Assembly (NCBI GenBank): GCA_013360915.1
Contig: JABWAT010000010.1
Span: forward strand, 1-64,000
DNA: 64,000 nucleotides
Direction of reading: 5' to 3'
Source of the DNA: Bacteroidota bacterium
GTDB taxonomy: Bacteria; Bacteroidota; JABWAT01
How positions within the stretch are numbered: the stretch's first letter is position 1; each line of letters starts with the position of its first letter. Made by a program: the position numbers and the translations under genes. Positions 31,297-40,284 of the stretch are shown piece after piece. A model generated the notes under the pieces. The model ran no database searches. It had not been told where the DNA came from and was given only the letters and a program-made list of their open reading frames with translations.

Positions 31297-32022
31297 CTAT
31301 TTGAGCGCCGCGTTCCCGGTTGTCAGATTGAGCTCATACGTACTTCCATTCAGGGTCAGTGTGGCCTTCTGGTTGCCATGAAAAAGAACCGACCCCACAT
31401 AACTGAAAGACTTTCCGTCAGATGAACTGCCTGACACCGTGCAATCGGCGGTTCCGCCTGTGATTCTTTTCGATACTTTGCCAACGGTCATGTCTTTAAG
31501 GCCAATGACGACTTTCGAGGTAAAAGATCGTTTCTGTCCGATTTTCGAAGCCTGGGAACCGTTTCTCTCATAGGTTCCATTGATTACCAGACTGGTGTCG
31601 GCCGGCAGCAGCCCGGTCACCGTCCAGGAGGCATCCGAGCTGTCAGAGGAAGACAGCCGCGGGGTGTCATAGGTCCCCTTCATGTCATAGGTAAAGTTTA
31701 CTGTAAACCGGGCGCCGTACTCCCAGGAAAAGTGGAAGGTATAATCCCACACATATCCGCCTGTCAGATTGCCCTGACGGTAAACGGTTGTGTCAAATCC
31801 GGCCGATTTCGAAAAACCAGCCGCGGCACCACGGGTCAATTCCACGACATCCTGGCTTTGCCCCGAAATCCCCTGCGTGGATTTTTCACCACCCAACGCT
31901 CCTGCCACTGCTTCGGCCGCCTCTTCTTCCAAACCCGTCAGTTCATCGTCTTCCTTGTTGCAACCGGTTCCTGTCACGCCCGTCAGGAAAGCAATCAGTA
32001 AGGTTAATGGCCACCATTTCAT
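31297..32022 (-). CDS. Lipoprotein of unknown function
   Basis: The 241-residue product has a lipoprotein-type signal (MKWWPLTLLIAFLTGVTGTGC, Cys21) followed by an acidic, low-complexity linker (about 22-60) and a beta-rich domain with many Ser, Thr and Gly (for example SSDSSDASWTVTGLLPADTS, NGTYERNGSQASK, GSTYELNLTTG). It is probably anchored in the outer membrane and exposed. The family was not recognised. A perfect 14-base palindrome CGGCATTAATGCCG lies upstream at 32061-32074 and could be an operator for this gene. Confidence 0.7.
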   Translation of the reverse strand: MKWWPLTLLIAFLTGVTGTGCNKEDDELTGLEEEAAEAVAGALGGEKSTQGISGQSQDVVELTRGAAAGFSKSAGFDTTVYRQGNLTGGYVWDYTFHFSWEYGARFTVNFTYDMKGTYDTPRLSSSDSSDASWTVTGLLPADTSLVINGTYERNGSQASKIGQKRSFTSKVVIGLKDMTVGKVSKRITGGTADCTVSGSSSDGKSFSYVGSVLFHGNQKATLTLNGSTYELNLTTGNAALK

Positions 32023-32060
32023 CCGTTATCTCCTTTTCTGCATCTTTTTTTAATTGTTTC

Positions 32061-32074
32061 CGGCATTAATGCCG
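32061..32074. promoter_or_regulatory. Perfect 14-base palindrome upstream of the lipoprotein gene
   Basis: CGGCATTAATGCCG is fully self-complementary and lies 39 bases before the lipoprotein start. It has no T-run, so it is more likely a dimeric regulator site than a terminator. The cognate regulator is unknown. Confidence 0.35.
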
Positions 32075-32223
32075 TTCCCTTTCTGCAATCCAAACGGCAT
32101 GCCAATCTTCTATCTTATTGATGGTGTTTACGATAGGTTTAATCTGTTCTGATGATTAGTGTAAGGATAGCGGGAAAAAGTGAAAGGATGAAGCGATACC
32201 CTCCGGTTTGGTGCCGGTCCGAT

Positions 32224-32259
32224 AAAAAAAAGGGTCACCCGGTTAACCGGATGACCCTT
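32224..32259 (-). terminator. Intrinsic terminator of glgP
   Basis: The 30-base segment 32230-32259 is a near-perfect palindrome (AAGGGTCA at one end, TGACCCTT at the other, centre GGTTAACC). On the minus strand it is followed by a run of T residues (complement of the A-run at 32224-32231). It lies 24 bases after the glgP stop. Confidence 0.85.
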
Positions 32260-32282
32260 ACGGATGATCAGTGTCAGGAATG

Positions 32283-34793
32283 TTACTTCAGGTCGATATT
32301 CACCGGTTTCACATCCCAGATTTCCTCTGCGTATTCACGAATGGTCCGGTCACTCGAGAACTTGGCCATGTTGGCCACATTGAGGATGGACATTTCGGCC
32401 CATTTTGCCGGATTGGAATAGGCTTTATCCACCTGATCCTGGCAACGGATGTAATCTTCGAAATCGGCCATGAGGAAGAAACGGTCTCCTTCATACAGCA
32501 GATAAGAAACCACCGGCATGAACAGGTCAGCCTGCTCGGGTGAGAAGACACCGTGGGCAATGGAATCGACCACTCCACGCAGTTCGGCATTGGCCTGATA
32601 GTAGGTCATGGGGTTATAGCCTGCCTTCTTAATCTCTGCAATTTCGGCATCGGTATGTCCGAAAATGAAGATGTTTTTCTTGCCGACTTCTTCCATGATC
32701 TCAATATTGGCCCCGTCAAGGGTTCCGATGGTCAGGGCCCCATTGAGGGCAAACTTCATGTTACCGGTACCGGACGCTTCCATTCCGGCGGTGGAAATCT
32801 GCTCGGACAGTTCGGAAGCAGGCAGAATTTTTTCCATCAGGGAAACCGAATAGTTCGGCAGGAAGAAGACTTTCAGGCGACCCTTTACATCGGGATCGTT
32901 GTTGACCACATCGGCCACTGAATTGATCAGTTTGATGATCAGTTTGGCCATGAAATAACCGGGAGCGGCTTTGCCACCAAAGAAAACAGTCCGGGGAACC
33001 ATTTTCTGAGATGGGTTTTTCTTGATCCGGTTATAGAGGGCGATCACGTGCATGATGTTCATGAGCTGGCGTTTGTACTCATGAATCCGTTTCACCTGAA
33101 AATCAAACATCGATTCCGGATTGGCATCGAAACCGAACCGGCTCTTAATGTAGGCAGCAAACCTGACTTTGGCTTCGAGTTTGTTTTTCAGCCAGGCTTT
33201 CTGGAACGCTTCATCCTTGGCAAAGGCAGACAGGGCTTTCAGCTTGTCGAGGGTGAAATGCCAATCCGTCCCGATTTTCTTATCGACCAGCGCGGTCAGT
33301 TCGGGGTTGCAGCGCAGCAGGAACCGGCGATAGGTGATCCCGTTGGTTTTGTTGTTAAACTTTTCGGGCCAGAGTTCATAGAAATCACGGAAGACTTCAT
33401 TCTTGAGAATTTTGGTATGAAGGGCAGCCACTCCATTCACCTTTTTACTTCCGACAATGGCCAGGTGGCTCATCCGGACCATTTTCTCCTGAGCTTCCTC
33501 AATGATGGACATGCGCCGTAAGCGGTAAACATCATTCGGATAGTTTGCCTTCACAAACTCGACAAACCGACGGTTGATCTCATAAATGATCTGCATATGG
33601 CGCGGCAACACATGTTCAATCAGGTGAACCGACCATTTCTCGAGGGCTTCGGGCAGAACGGTGTGGTTGGTGTAGCCAAAGCTGTTGATGGTGATTTCCC
33701 AGGCATCTTCCCATGAAATACCATTTTCATCCATCAGCACACGCATCAGTTCGGGAATGGCAATGGAAGGATGGGTATCATTCAGCTGGAAGAAGACCTT
33801 TTTGGTGAAGGCCTTAAAATGATCATTCGGATGGTCGTTTTTATACCGGCGAACGGCATCCTGAATGGTGGCACAGACAAAGAAGTATTGCTGTTTTAAC
33901 CGCAATTCCTTACCGGTGTAGCGCTGATCGTTCGGGTACAGAACCTTCGAAATCACTTCGGAATTGTTTTTGTGTGCAACAGCCTTTTCATAGTCTCCGG
34001 CGTTGAATTCATCGAACAGGAATTCACGGGAAGATTTGGCTGACCAGAGACGCAGGTTGTTCACGGTGTCATTCTTATAACCGGGAATCAGAATATCATA
34101 GGCCACGGCCACCACTTCCTCAGTGTCGGCCCAGGTGTAATGAATGTGTCCGTTGGGTTCGTGAATGGTGTCAACACGACCATAGAAGTGGACCGGATAT
34201 AAATCTTCGGGATGTTCAAACTCCCAGGGATTCCCATAACGCAGCCAGTTGTCAGGTTGTTCGGCCTGAAAGCCGTCCTTTATTTTCTGATAGAAAATGC
34301 CGTATTCATACCGGATTCCATATCCGTAGGCGGGAAGCTGAAGGGTCGCCATGGAATCGAGAAAACAGGCAGCCAGACGGCCGAGACCCCCGTTACCCAG
34401 TCCGGCATCCACTTCGGCTTCTTCCAGATCGGCCAGAGAATAACCCAGTTCCTTACAGGCTTTATTCACCTCGTCATACAGACCCAGATTCAGCAGGGCA
34501 TTGCCGAGAGTCCGGCCGATGAGGAATTCCAGGGACAGATAATAAACCCGTTTGGCATCTTTTTTATGATAGGTCCGCTGTGTGACCAGCCAGCGTTCAA
34601 TCAGCCGGTCACGGGTGGCCATGGCCAGCGCTTTCAGCTTATCCAGCTGAGTCGCCCGGAATTCATCTTTTCCCAGACTGAACTCCAGATGATCGATAAT
34701 GGACTTTTTAAGACTATCCGTCGAATTATCGAGTAATTCGTTATTCATGGTAGTCAGTTTGGTTTTCTTTGGCGTTGCAGTCTTTGCTGCCAT
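32283..34793 (-). CDS. glgP: Glycogen/alpha-glucan phosphorylase
   Basis: The 836-residue protein is a full-length GT35 phosphorylase: VYYLSLEFLIGRTLGNALLN near the N-terminus, GLGNGGLGRLAACFLDS, the FNAGDYEKAV and FVCATIQDAVRRYK blocks, and the pyridoxal-phosphate lysine in EASGTGNMKFALNGALTIGT. It releases glucose-1-phosphate from glycogen or maltodextrins with phosphate. ATG 34791-34793 has AGGAGA upstream and begins a Lys/Thr-rich, probably disordered N-terminal extension of about 24 residues. No other glycogen genes are adjacent. A strong terminator follows at 32224-32259. CapA lies upstream in the same direction. Confidence 0.96.
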   Translation of the reverse strand: MAAKTATPKKTKLTTMNNELLDNSTDSLKKSIIDHLEFSLGKDEFRATQLDKLKALAMATRDRLIERWLVTQRTYHKKDAKRVYYLSLEFLIGRTLGNALLNLGLYDEVNKACKELGYSLADLEEAEVDAGLGNGGLGRLAACFLDSMATLQLPAYGYGIRYEYGIFYQKIKDGFQAEQPDNWLRYGNPWEFEHPEDLYPVHFYGRVDTIHEPNGHIHYTWADTEEVVAVAYDILIPGYKNDTVNNLRLWSAKSSREFLFDEFNAGDYEKAVAHKNNSEVISKVLYPNDQRYTGKELRLKQQYFFVCATIQDAVRRYKNDHPNDHFKAFTKKVFFQLNDTHPSIAIPELMRVLMDENGISWEDAWEITINSFGYTNHTVLPEALEKWSVHLIEHVLPRHMQIIYEINRRFVEFVKANYPNDVYRLRRMSIIEEAQEKMVRMSHLAIVGSKKVNGVAALHTKILKNEVFRDFYELWPEKFNNKTNGITYRRFLLRCNPELTALVDKKIGTDWHFTLDKLKALSAFAKDEAFQKAWLKNKLEAKVRFAAYIKSRFGFDANPESMFDFQVKRIHEYKRQLMNIMHVIALYNRIKKNPSQKMVPRTVFFGGKAAPGYFMAKLIIKLINSVADVVNNDPDVKGRLKVFFLPNYSVSLMEKILPASELSEQISTAGMEASGTGNMKFALNGALTIGTLDGANIEIMEEVGKKNIFIFGHTDAEIAEIKKAGYNPMTYYQANAELRGVVDSIAHGVFSPEQADLFMPVVSYLLYEGDRFFLMADFEDYIRCQDQVDKAYSNPAKWAEMSILNVANMAKFSSDRTIREYAEEIWDVKPVNIDLK

Positions 34794-34895
34794 GACTATC
34801 TCCTGAACAGGTGAAGGCAAACCGTAAAAATAGGAGGAAAGGCAAAAAGAAAAAAGAAAAAAAGCGCTTCCAATTCTTTTATTGCCTAATGCTGA

Positions 34896-35999
34896 TCAAC
34901 GGACATTGGCATCCCCGAGAATGCCAGCCACGTGTTTTCGTGCCAGAATGAGTGATTTCCGGCGGTTTGGAGAGGGTTCAGCCGAAATTGCAGACAGATC
35001 GGCCCGCCGGATAAGCCAGGGTACCGGACCACGGGAGTCGACCCAGGTTGGCCAAAACCGGAATCCGGCCATTGTAAACCGGCCGTGGTGGTTCAGGATC
35101 TGAATATCCGCCAATCCGCCGATCGCTCTCGGGAACGTTCGCTGTGCAGAAATCAGGTTTCCCAGACTGAATAAGACCAATCCGGAATCCCCGGATTCCC
35201 TCTTCACCCACCTGGCGGGCTGAATGACATGCGGATGGTGACCAGCCACCACATCGACTCCTGACCGGATCAGATGTTCTGCAATCCTGATCTGGGATTG
35301 AGAGGGTAAACTGTCGTATTCCGTTCCCCAATGCAGGGCCACGACGGTAAACACGGGCACATCCGGGGGACGTTCTGTCTGTAAAACGGCGAGATCCTTC
35401 CGGATGGAGACGGTGTCAATAACCGGAATCATCCAGGCCACTGAGTCGGGAATGGTTCCGTTGATGCCATAGGTATAGGCAGCAGTGGCCAGCAGGCCCT
35501 GACCGAACTGAAACAGGCGAAAGCCCTGCGCCTCGGACGTATCGGCCCGGACACCCTGCTGGGTAAGGCTGGTCTGGGCCAGGAGGCGTCGGGTTTCTCT
35601 GATTCCCTTTACTCCCCAGTCGAGGCTGTGGTTGTTGGAGGTCCACACACCAGAGAAACCGGCGCGGTGAACCGCTTCGGCAAACGCAACCGGTGTACGG
35701 AATCTGGGATAGCCATGGAAAACCGCAGGGGTTTCCCACAACACCGTTTCAAGATTGGCCCAGGCGGTTTTTCCGGCAAGCAAGGGAGCAATTTCTGTAA
35801 AAACCGGATCAAAACGCCAGGTTCCATCAGTCTGTCTGGCAGACTTTAACTGTTCGTCATGAACCATCAGGTCGCCGGCAAGCACCAGGTGCAGGGTATC
35901 GGGAACCGCGGGTACCGATTCGGCGGGTACCGGTGGTGATGCAGCATCTGTGAACCAGAAAAAAAGGAACCCAGGAAGGACTAAGGAAGCCGCTTTCAT
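34896..35999 (-). CDS. CapA family protein (PGA_cap metallophosphatase-like)
   Basis: The 367-residue product has a signal-type N-terminus and the CapA fold: LHLVLAGDLMVHDEQL, WANLETVLW, WTSNNHSLDWGVKGI, VALHWGTEYDSLPSQSQI, GVDVVAGHHPHVIQP and GLVLFSLGNLI. These motifs correspond to the metal-dependent phosphoesterase-like core of PgsA/CapA proteins. The founding members take part in poly-gamma-glutamate capsule synthesis, but most Bacteroidota members stand alone and have no proven role. No pgsBC genes are nearby. Starts at 36011 or 36035 would add 4-12 residues before the signal peptide. Confidence 0.88.
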   Translation of the reverse strand: MKAASLVLPGFLFFWFTDAASPPVPAESVPAVPDTLHLVLAGDLMVHDEQLKSARQTDGTWRFDPVFTEIAPLLAGKTAWANLETVLWETPAVFHGYPRFRTPVAFAEAVHRAGFSGVWTSNNHSLDWGVKGIRETRRLLAQTSLTQQGVRADTSEAQGFRLFQFGQGLLATAAYTYGINGTIPDSVAWMIPVIDTVSIRKDLAVLQTERPPDVPVFTVVALHWGTEYDSLPSQSQIRIAEHLIRSGVDVVAGHHPHVIQPARWVKRESGDSGLVLFSLGNLISAQRTFPRAIGGLADIQILNHHGRFTMAGFRFWPTWVDSRGPVPWLIRRADLSAISAEPSPNRRKSLILARKHVAGILGDANVR

Positions 36000-36290
36000 T
36001 CTATATAACATCAGCCTGAAGTTGTATATCTGCACAAATAAAATCTCATTCTTCCCGTTAAATGGTCAAAGATCGCAGGCCTTTCTGCCCCGGACAAAAT
36101 ACAAACGAAACACGGGCAGGGTCAGATTTTTGCCTGACTGAACCACTGACTGCGGTTTTCTGATGGGCCTGCTCAATCAGCCGATGGGTATTTTGAGCCA
36201 ATTGTCCGTCATCTTTTTCCTTTTTAAGCGGAAATTATTGACACCAAGTATTACATTTGACATCCAAAAAACTCAGTAACAGGAAAAACC

Positions 36291-36758
36291 ATGAGACCAC
36301 GCCCTTTACTTACCCTGCTTTTTGCATTTCTGTTGATTCCGGCCACCGCCTTTTCCCAATCGGGAAAGACCTACGGATCGAAACTGACCCTGAAGGAGCC
36401 CACCCTGGTTTCTGCGATTCTGGCCAATCCCAAAGCCTATGTCGGGAAAGTGGTTCAGGTCAAAGGAATCATCGTGGATGTCTGCAGCAAACGTGGCTGC
36501 TGGATGGAAATATCCGGAGACAAACCCTACACCAAGCTTCGGGTCAAAGTTGAGGATGGGGAAATTGTGTTCCCGGTCAGTGCCAAGGGTCAGGAAGCCG
36601 TCGTCGAAGGTGAGCTTACCGAGATTAAACTGACGAAAGAACAGGCACTCGAAAGAGCCAAACATCAGGCCGAAGAATATGGAAAACCCTTTGACCCGGC
36701 CGCAGTTCAGGATACGGTGATTTATCAGCTGAAGGGATTGGGTGCCGTTGTCCGCTGA
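36291..36758 (+). CDS. DUF4920 family protein
   Basis: The 155-residue product has a signal peptide (MRPRPLLTLLFAFLLIPATAFSQ) and a DUF4920 domain, an OB-fold-like unit with the hallmark VVQVKGIIVDVCSKRGCWMEIS (about 54-75), whose two Cys may bind metal or form a disulfide, and the KVEDGEIVFPVSAKG strand. The C-terminal helix (ALERAKHQAEEYGKPFDP) is also typical. It is a periplasmic protein of unknown role. Its 3' end overlaps the GTG of the PepSY-TM gene by 17 bases, so the two are coupled. Confidence 0.87.
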   Translation: MRPRPLLTLLFAFLLIPATAFSQSGKTYGSKLTLKEPTLVSAILANPKAYVGKVVQVKGIIVDVCSKRGCWMEISGDKPYTKLRVKVEDGEIVFPVSAKGQEAVVEGELTEIKLTKEQALERAKHQAEEYGKPFDPAAVQDTVIYQLKGLGAVVR

Positions 36759-37323
36759 GGGAGGATTTGCCTGGCGGAAGTGGAACCGGATTCTTCACCG
36801 CGATCTGGGTTATCTGGCTGTCGGGCTTACAATCATTTATTCGGTTTCCGGGATTGCGGTGAACCACGTTTCCGACTGGAATCCGAACTACTATCAGGAT
36901 GTTCAGCAGGGCCGACTGGATCCGTCCCTGCTGACCGTCACGCAGGATGATTCACTGGCATCCATTATTCTTAAGGAAACCGGGTTCGACAGTCCACTTA
37001 AAAACACCTACCGCCCTTCACCCCAGGAATTCAGACTGTTTTTGCGGCATTATACCATCGACATCAATCTGACCACCGGCAACTGGCAGGCCGAACTGGA
37101 GCAGCCGCGTTTCTTACTTCACTTCTTCAATTTTCTTCACCTGAATCACGCCAAGGAAATCTGGACGTGGATTGCAGACCTGTTTGCGCTGGTTCTGATT
37201 TTTCTGGCCATATCGGGTCTTTTCATGATCAAGGGACCTAAGGGAATCAGGGGTCGGGGTGCCTGGCTGACCCTGTTGGGTATTCTGGTTCCGCTGGTGA
37301 TTGCATGGATTTATTATAATTAA
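36742..37323 (+). CDS. PepSY-associated transmembrane protein
   Basis: The 193-residue protein belongs to the PepSY-associated TM helix family: KWNRILHRDLGYLAVGLTIIYSVSGIAVNHVSDWNP at the N-terminus (first helix with conserved His and Asn), a periplasmic PepSY-like domain (about 45-125), LNHAKEIWTWIADLFALVLIFLAISGLFM (second helix) and a third helix. Relatives take part in iron or electron transfer, but the exact reaction is unknown. The GTG at 36742 lies within the end of the DUF4920 gene. Small Bacteroidota members of this type commonly accompany DUF4920. Confidence 0.82.
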   Translation: MPLSAEGGFAWRKWNRILHRDLGYLAVGLTIIYSVSGIAVNHVSDWNPNYYQDVQQGRLDPSLLTVTQDDSLASIILKETGFDSPLKNTYRPSPQEFRLFLRHYTIDINLTTGNWQAELEQPRFLLHFFNFLHLNHAKEIWTWIADLFALVLIFLAISGLFMIKGPKGIRGRGAWLTLLGILVPLVIAWIYYN

Positions 37324-37440
37324 TAAGTCATTCTTTTCATTTTCTGTCAGCGGGATGTCCTGAAACTATTGACATTACCCCGGCAACCACCTAAAATCGC
37401 AGATCGCAATCGACAACTACTCACAAACCGGAGGTTACTT

Positions 37441-38646
37441 GTGAAAAAGACAGCCGCACTCCTGCTGGCCATGACTCTGCCATTCGGCGCCATGGCCGGA
37501 GGATTCATGATTCCCGAACAGGGAGCCAAACCATCTGCCCTTGCCGGCGCATTTACCGGTCTGGCAAACGACCCTTCAGCCATTTATTTCAATCCGGCAG
37601 GTATTTCCTTTCAGAAGGGAATCAATATTCTGATCGGATCCACTTTCGTATCCCCTGCCAGTCAGTTTCAGGCAGTTGATGTGTCCAATACACTTCACAA
37701 GCAGAAGGAATTGTTCTTTGTTGTTCCTCAAGTCTTTTTCACCATGGAATGGGAATATGGCCTGACGTTCGGAGCGGGTGTCTATGCACCATACGGTCTT
37801 GGTACCGAATGGGAAGCCGGCTGGCCCGGAGATAATCTCAGCCGGGAAATCCACCTGGAAAACATTCATTTTGCCGGCGTGGTCTCGTATCAGGTGATGG
37901 AAAACCTGTCGGTGGCCGGCAGTTTTGCATGGTCAACGGCCAAGGCCACTCTGGAGCGCAAAGCAGAATCTGCCGGTCTGGCAGGTGATGTCGGTCTGGA
38001 AGGAACCGGATCGGGCCTTCACTGGGGTGTTTCTGCCCTTTACAAACCACTTGACCTGTTATCGATCGGTGTCAGTTACCGGGCCGGAACTGAGCTGGAA
38101 ATGACCGGGGACATTGAAATCTCCGGAGAAAAAACCCCTGCTGCCAGCGCCAACGAAGGAAAAGGTAAAGTGGTCCTTCCTTTGCCTCAGACCCTGAACA
38201 TCGGGGTGGCTGTCCAGGCCTTGCCCGAATTGATTCTGACCGCCGATTACAACTACAACGGCTGGTCGGCTTATGAAAAACTGGAAATTGAAAACACCGA
38301 CCAGAACCGGGTTCTCAGCTCTTCTCCGCGTAACTGGAAAAACACCTCCACCTACCGCTTTGGTGCCCAATACACCCTATGGGAAACCCTGGACCTTCGT
38401 GGTGGCTTTTTACGTGACGAAGATCCGGTTGAAACCAAGTATTCTGAACCATCGCTTCCCGATGCCGGGCGGACTGGTTATACGCTGGGTGCCGGATACC
38501 GGTTGTTCGAAAATGTATCGGTTGACGCCTACACTCTGTTCCTTTTCTGGGATAAGAAGGAAGTCAATGATAACGAGTTCAATTTCAACGGAACTTATCA
38601 GACCTACGCCACCCTTTTTGGTGCCAGCGTCAGTATTAATTTTTAA
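37441..38646 (+). CDS. OmpP1/FadL/TodX family outer-membrane transporter
   Basis: The 401-residue product has a signal peptide (MKKTAALLLAMTLPFGAMAG) and a FadL-type barrel: GGFMIPEQGAKPSALAGAFTGLANDPSAIYFNPAGI at the mature N-terminus (hatch domain), many alternating beta strands, and a C-terminal Phe (SVSINF) for BAM insertion. FadL proteins import long-chain fatty acids or other hydrophobic compounds through a lateral opening. Translation starts at GTG 37441 with CGGAGG seven bases upstream. The GDSL lipoprotein gene follows 18 bases later. Confidence 0.93.
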   Translation: MKKTAALLLAMTLPFGAMAGGFMIPEQGAKPSALAGAFTGLANDPSAIYFNPAGISFQKGINILIGSTFVSPASQFQAVDVSNTLHKQKELFFVVPQVFFTMEWEYGLTFGAGVYAPYGLGTEWEAGWPGDNLSREIHLENIHFAGVVSYQVMENLSVAGSFAWSTAKATLERKAESAGLAGDVGLEGTGSGLHWGVSALYKPLDLLSIGVSYRAGTELEMTGDIEISGEKTPAASANEGKGKVVLPLPQTLNIGVAVQALPELILTADYNYNGWSAYEKLEIENTDQNRVLSSSPRNWKNTSTYRFGAQYTLWETLDLRGGFLRDEDPVETKYSEPSLPDAGRTGYTLGAGYRLFENVSVDAYTLFLFWDKKEVNDNEFNFNGTYQTYATLFGASVSINF

Positions 38647-38664
38647 TCGGGAGCCCAATCAGTT

Positions 38665-40212
38665 ATGAAAACAATTAAACTACTTTCTGTTCTGGTGCTC
38701 GGTGCCTTTGCGGCCGGATGCGCCGACTTTGATGATGATTCAAAGACACAAACCACGGGTTCTGCCAATTTCACAAAATACGTTTCCATCGGGAACAGCA
38801 TCACAGCCGGTTATCAGTCCAGCTCACTGTTCGAAGCAGCCCAGCTGAGAGCCTATCCGAAACTGATCGCTTCCCAGGTCGGAACCAATTTTGCCATCCC
38901 GACCGTGGCCGGTGATGGAATTGGCGGACGGATCAAATGGAATGGCTCCTTTGTCGGGTCCTCTCCTGCATTTACCTACGCGCCTCTTGCTGGCGGCGCC
39001 CCCAACAATGCCGGATATTATGCCACTGCCAATTACAACAATCTTGGTATTCCCGGAATGATTACGGTAATTCCCGGCACATCCGCGCTCGGTAATGCCA
39101 CCGATTACTTTGATGTGAATGTCAATAACACAGGATCGGATGCACTGGTCGGACCAGGCGGCGTGGGCGGATCGCGTGGAAATCCCTATTTCAATGTGGT
39201 TCTGCGTAACGGTACAAAGGGAACCAGTGTGTCTGCTGCCGTTGACAGCCTGAAGCCCACCTTTGTGACTCTGTGGCTCGGAAATAACGATGTGCTTGGT
39301 TATGCCACCAATGGCGGAACCAGCCCGTCTGCCCCCACCGATGAGACGGTTTTTGAAGCCAAGTATGCTGCCATTCTGGATCATGTCCTCAATCTGTCCT
39401 CCGCACCCAAAGTTGCAGTTGCCACCATTCCGAACGTGGTCACAATTCCGTTCTTCACCACAGTTAATCCCGGTCTGGCTTCCAGCCTTCCTTCCGGAGT
39501 ATCGCTTCGTTTCCAGAAGAGTACCGAATCGACTGCGGTTGGATCTGGAACCGCCACAGCGGCTGAACTGCGTGCCTATAAACACATGGTTACCTTGCTG
39601 GCCAGCAGTCAGCTCGGCAAACTGGGTCAGCCTTACGGTGGCTGGATCAAACGGCTGGCTGATTCACAGAACCTGACCGTGGCTCAGTTTTATGCCGCTG
39701 TACTGGCACCTGCAGGTGTGGATACCACTCAGGCTTTCGGTCTTCATCCCCAGAATCCGCTTCCCAATTATCTGATTCTGGATGAGGATGAAATTGTGAA
39801 GGCTGCAACTGCGGTGGCCATGCTGAATGGAAAAATCAAATCCATTGCAGCTGCTTCAGCCCGCTCATCGCGCGTGGCAGTGGTGGATGTCAATGCAGAA
39901 TTCACCCGGGTGGCCAACGCCACGGCAGCCGGTTCTTCGGTTGCCTTTCAGGGCATTCCGGTTACCACTGCTTTCATCACCGGCGGATTGTTCTCCTATG
40001 ATGGTGTGCATCCATCCGATCTCGGACATGGGTTGATCGCCAACATGTTTATTCAATCCATCAACGCCAAGTTCGGTGCCTCCATTAAGGAAATTCAGTT
40101 GCAGGGTTTGGCAGGCGTCCGTTTTGGAAAGGCTGCACCCAACACCCACCTGAATGTGGTGATGCCTGAAGGCAGTCTCGATAACATGCTTCGTGCGGTT
40201 GGTGCGTTCTGA
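38665..40212 (+). CDS. SGNH/GDSL hydrolase lipoprotein
   Basis: The 515-residue product has a lipoprotein signal (AAGC, Cys19) and an SGNH hydrolase domain. Block I is GNSITAG with nucleophile Ser45; block III is LWLGNNDVLG (oxyanion Asn); block V is YDGVHPSDLGHG with the Asp-x-x-His pair. It should cleave esters such as lipids or acetylated glycans at the cell surface or in the periplasm. A large insertion (about 75-180) separates blocks I and III. It sits 18 bases behind the FadL gene, which suggests that it frees fatty acids for uptake. A bidirectional terminator follows. Confidence 0.9.
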   Translation: MKTIKLLSVLVLGAFAAGCADFDDDSKTQTTGSANFTKYVSIGNSITAGYQSSSLFEAAQLRAYPKLIASQVGTNFAIPTVAGDGIGGRIKWNGSFVGSSPAFTYAPLAGGAPNNAGYYATANYNNLGIPGMITVIPGTSALGNATDYFDVNVNNTGSDALVGPGGVGGSRGNPYFNVVLRNGTKGTSVSAAVDSLKPTFVTLWLGNNDVLGYATNGGTSPSAPTDETVFEAKYAAILDHVLNLSSAPKVAVATIPNVVTIPFFTTVNPGLASSLPSGVSLRFQKSTESTAVGSGTATAAELRAYKHMVTLLASSQLGKLGQPYGGWIKRLADSQNLTVAQFYAAVLAPAGVDTTQAFGLHPQNPLPNYLILDEDEIVKAATAVAMLNGKIKSIAAASARSSRVAVVDVNAEFTRVANATAAGSSVAFQGIPVTTAFITGGLFSYDGVHPSDLGHGLIANMFIQSINAKFGASIKEIQLQGLAGVRFGKAAPNTHLNVVMPEGSLDNMLRAVGAF

Positions 40213-40234
40213 GGTTTGTACCAATCCGTTTCAC

Positions 40235-40264
40235 AAAAAACCCCGGTTATGCCGGGGTTTTTTG
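40235..40264. terminator. Bidirectional intrinsic terminator
   Basis: CCCCGG (40241-40246) and CCGGGG (40252-40257) form a 6-base-pair GC stem with a 5-base loop, flanked by an A-run on the left and a T-run on the right. It can end transcription of the GDSL gene (plus) and of the ABC-F gene (minus), which converge here. Confidence 0.92.
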
Positions 40265-40284
40265 TTTACAGAATTCCTGATAAA

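Noticed and set aside
36238-36259. TTGACA and TACATTTG upstream of the DUF4920 gene as a promoter
   Set aside because: Only 11 bases separate TTG and the TAnnTTTG-like box; spacing does not fit any known sigma-A form.
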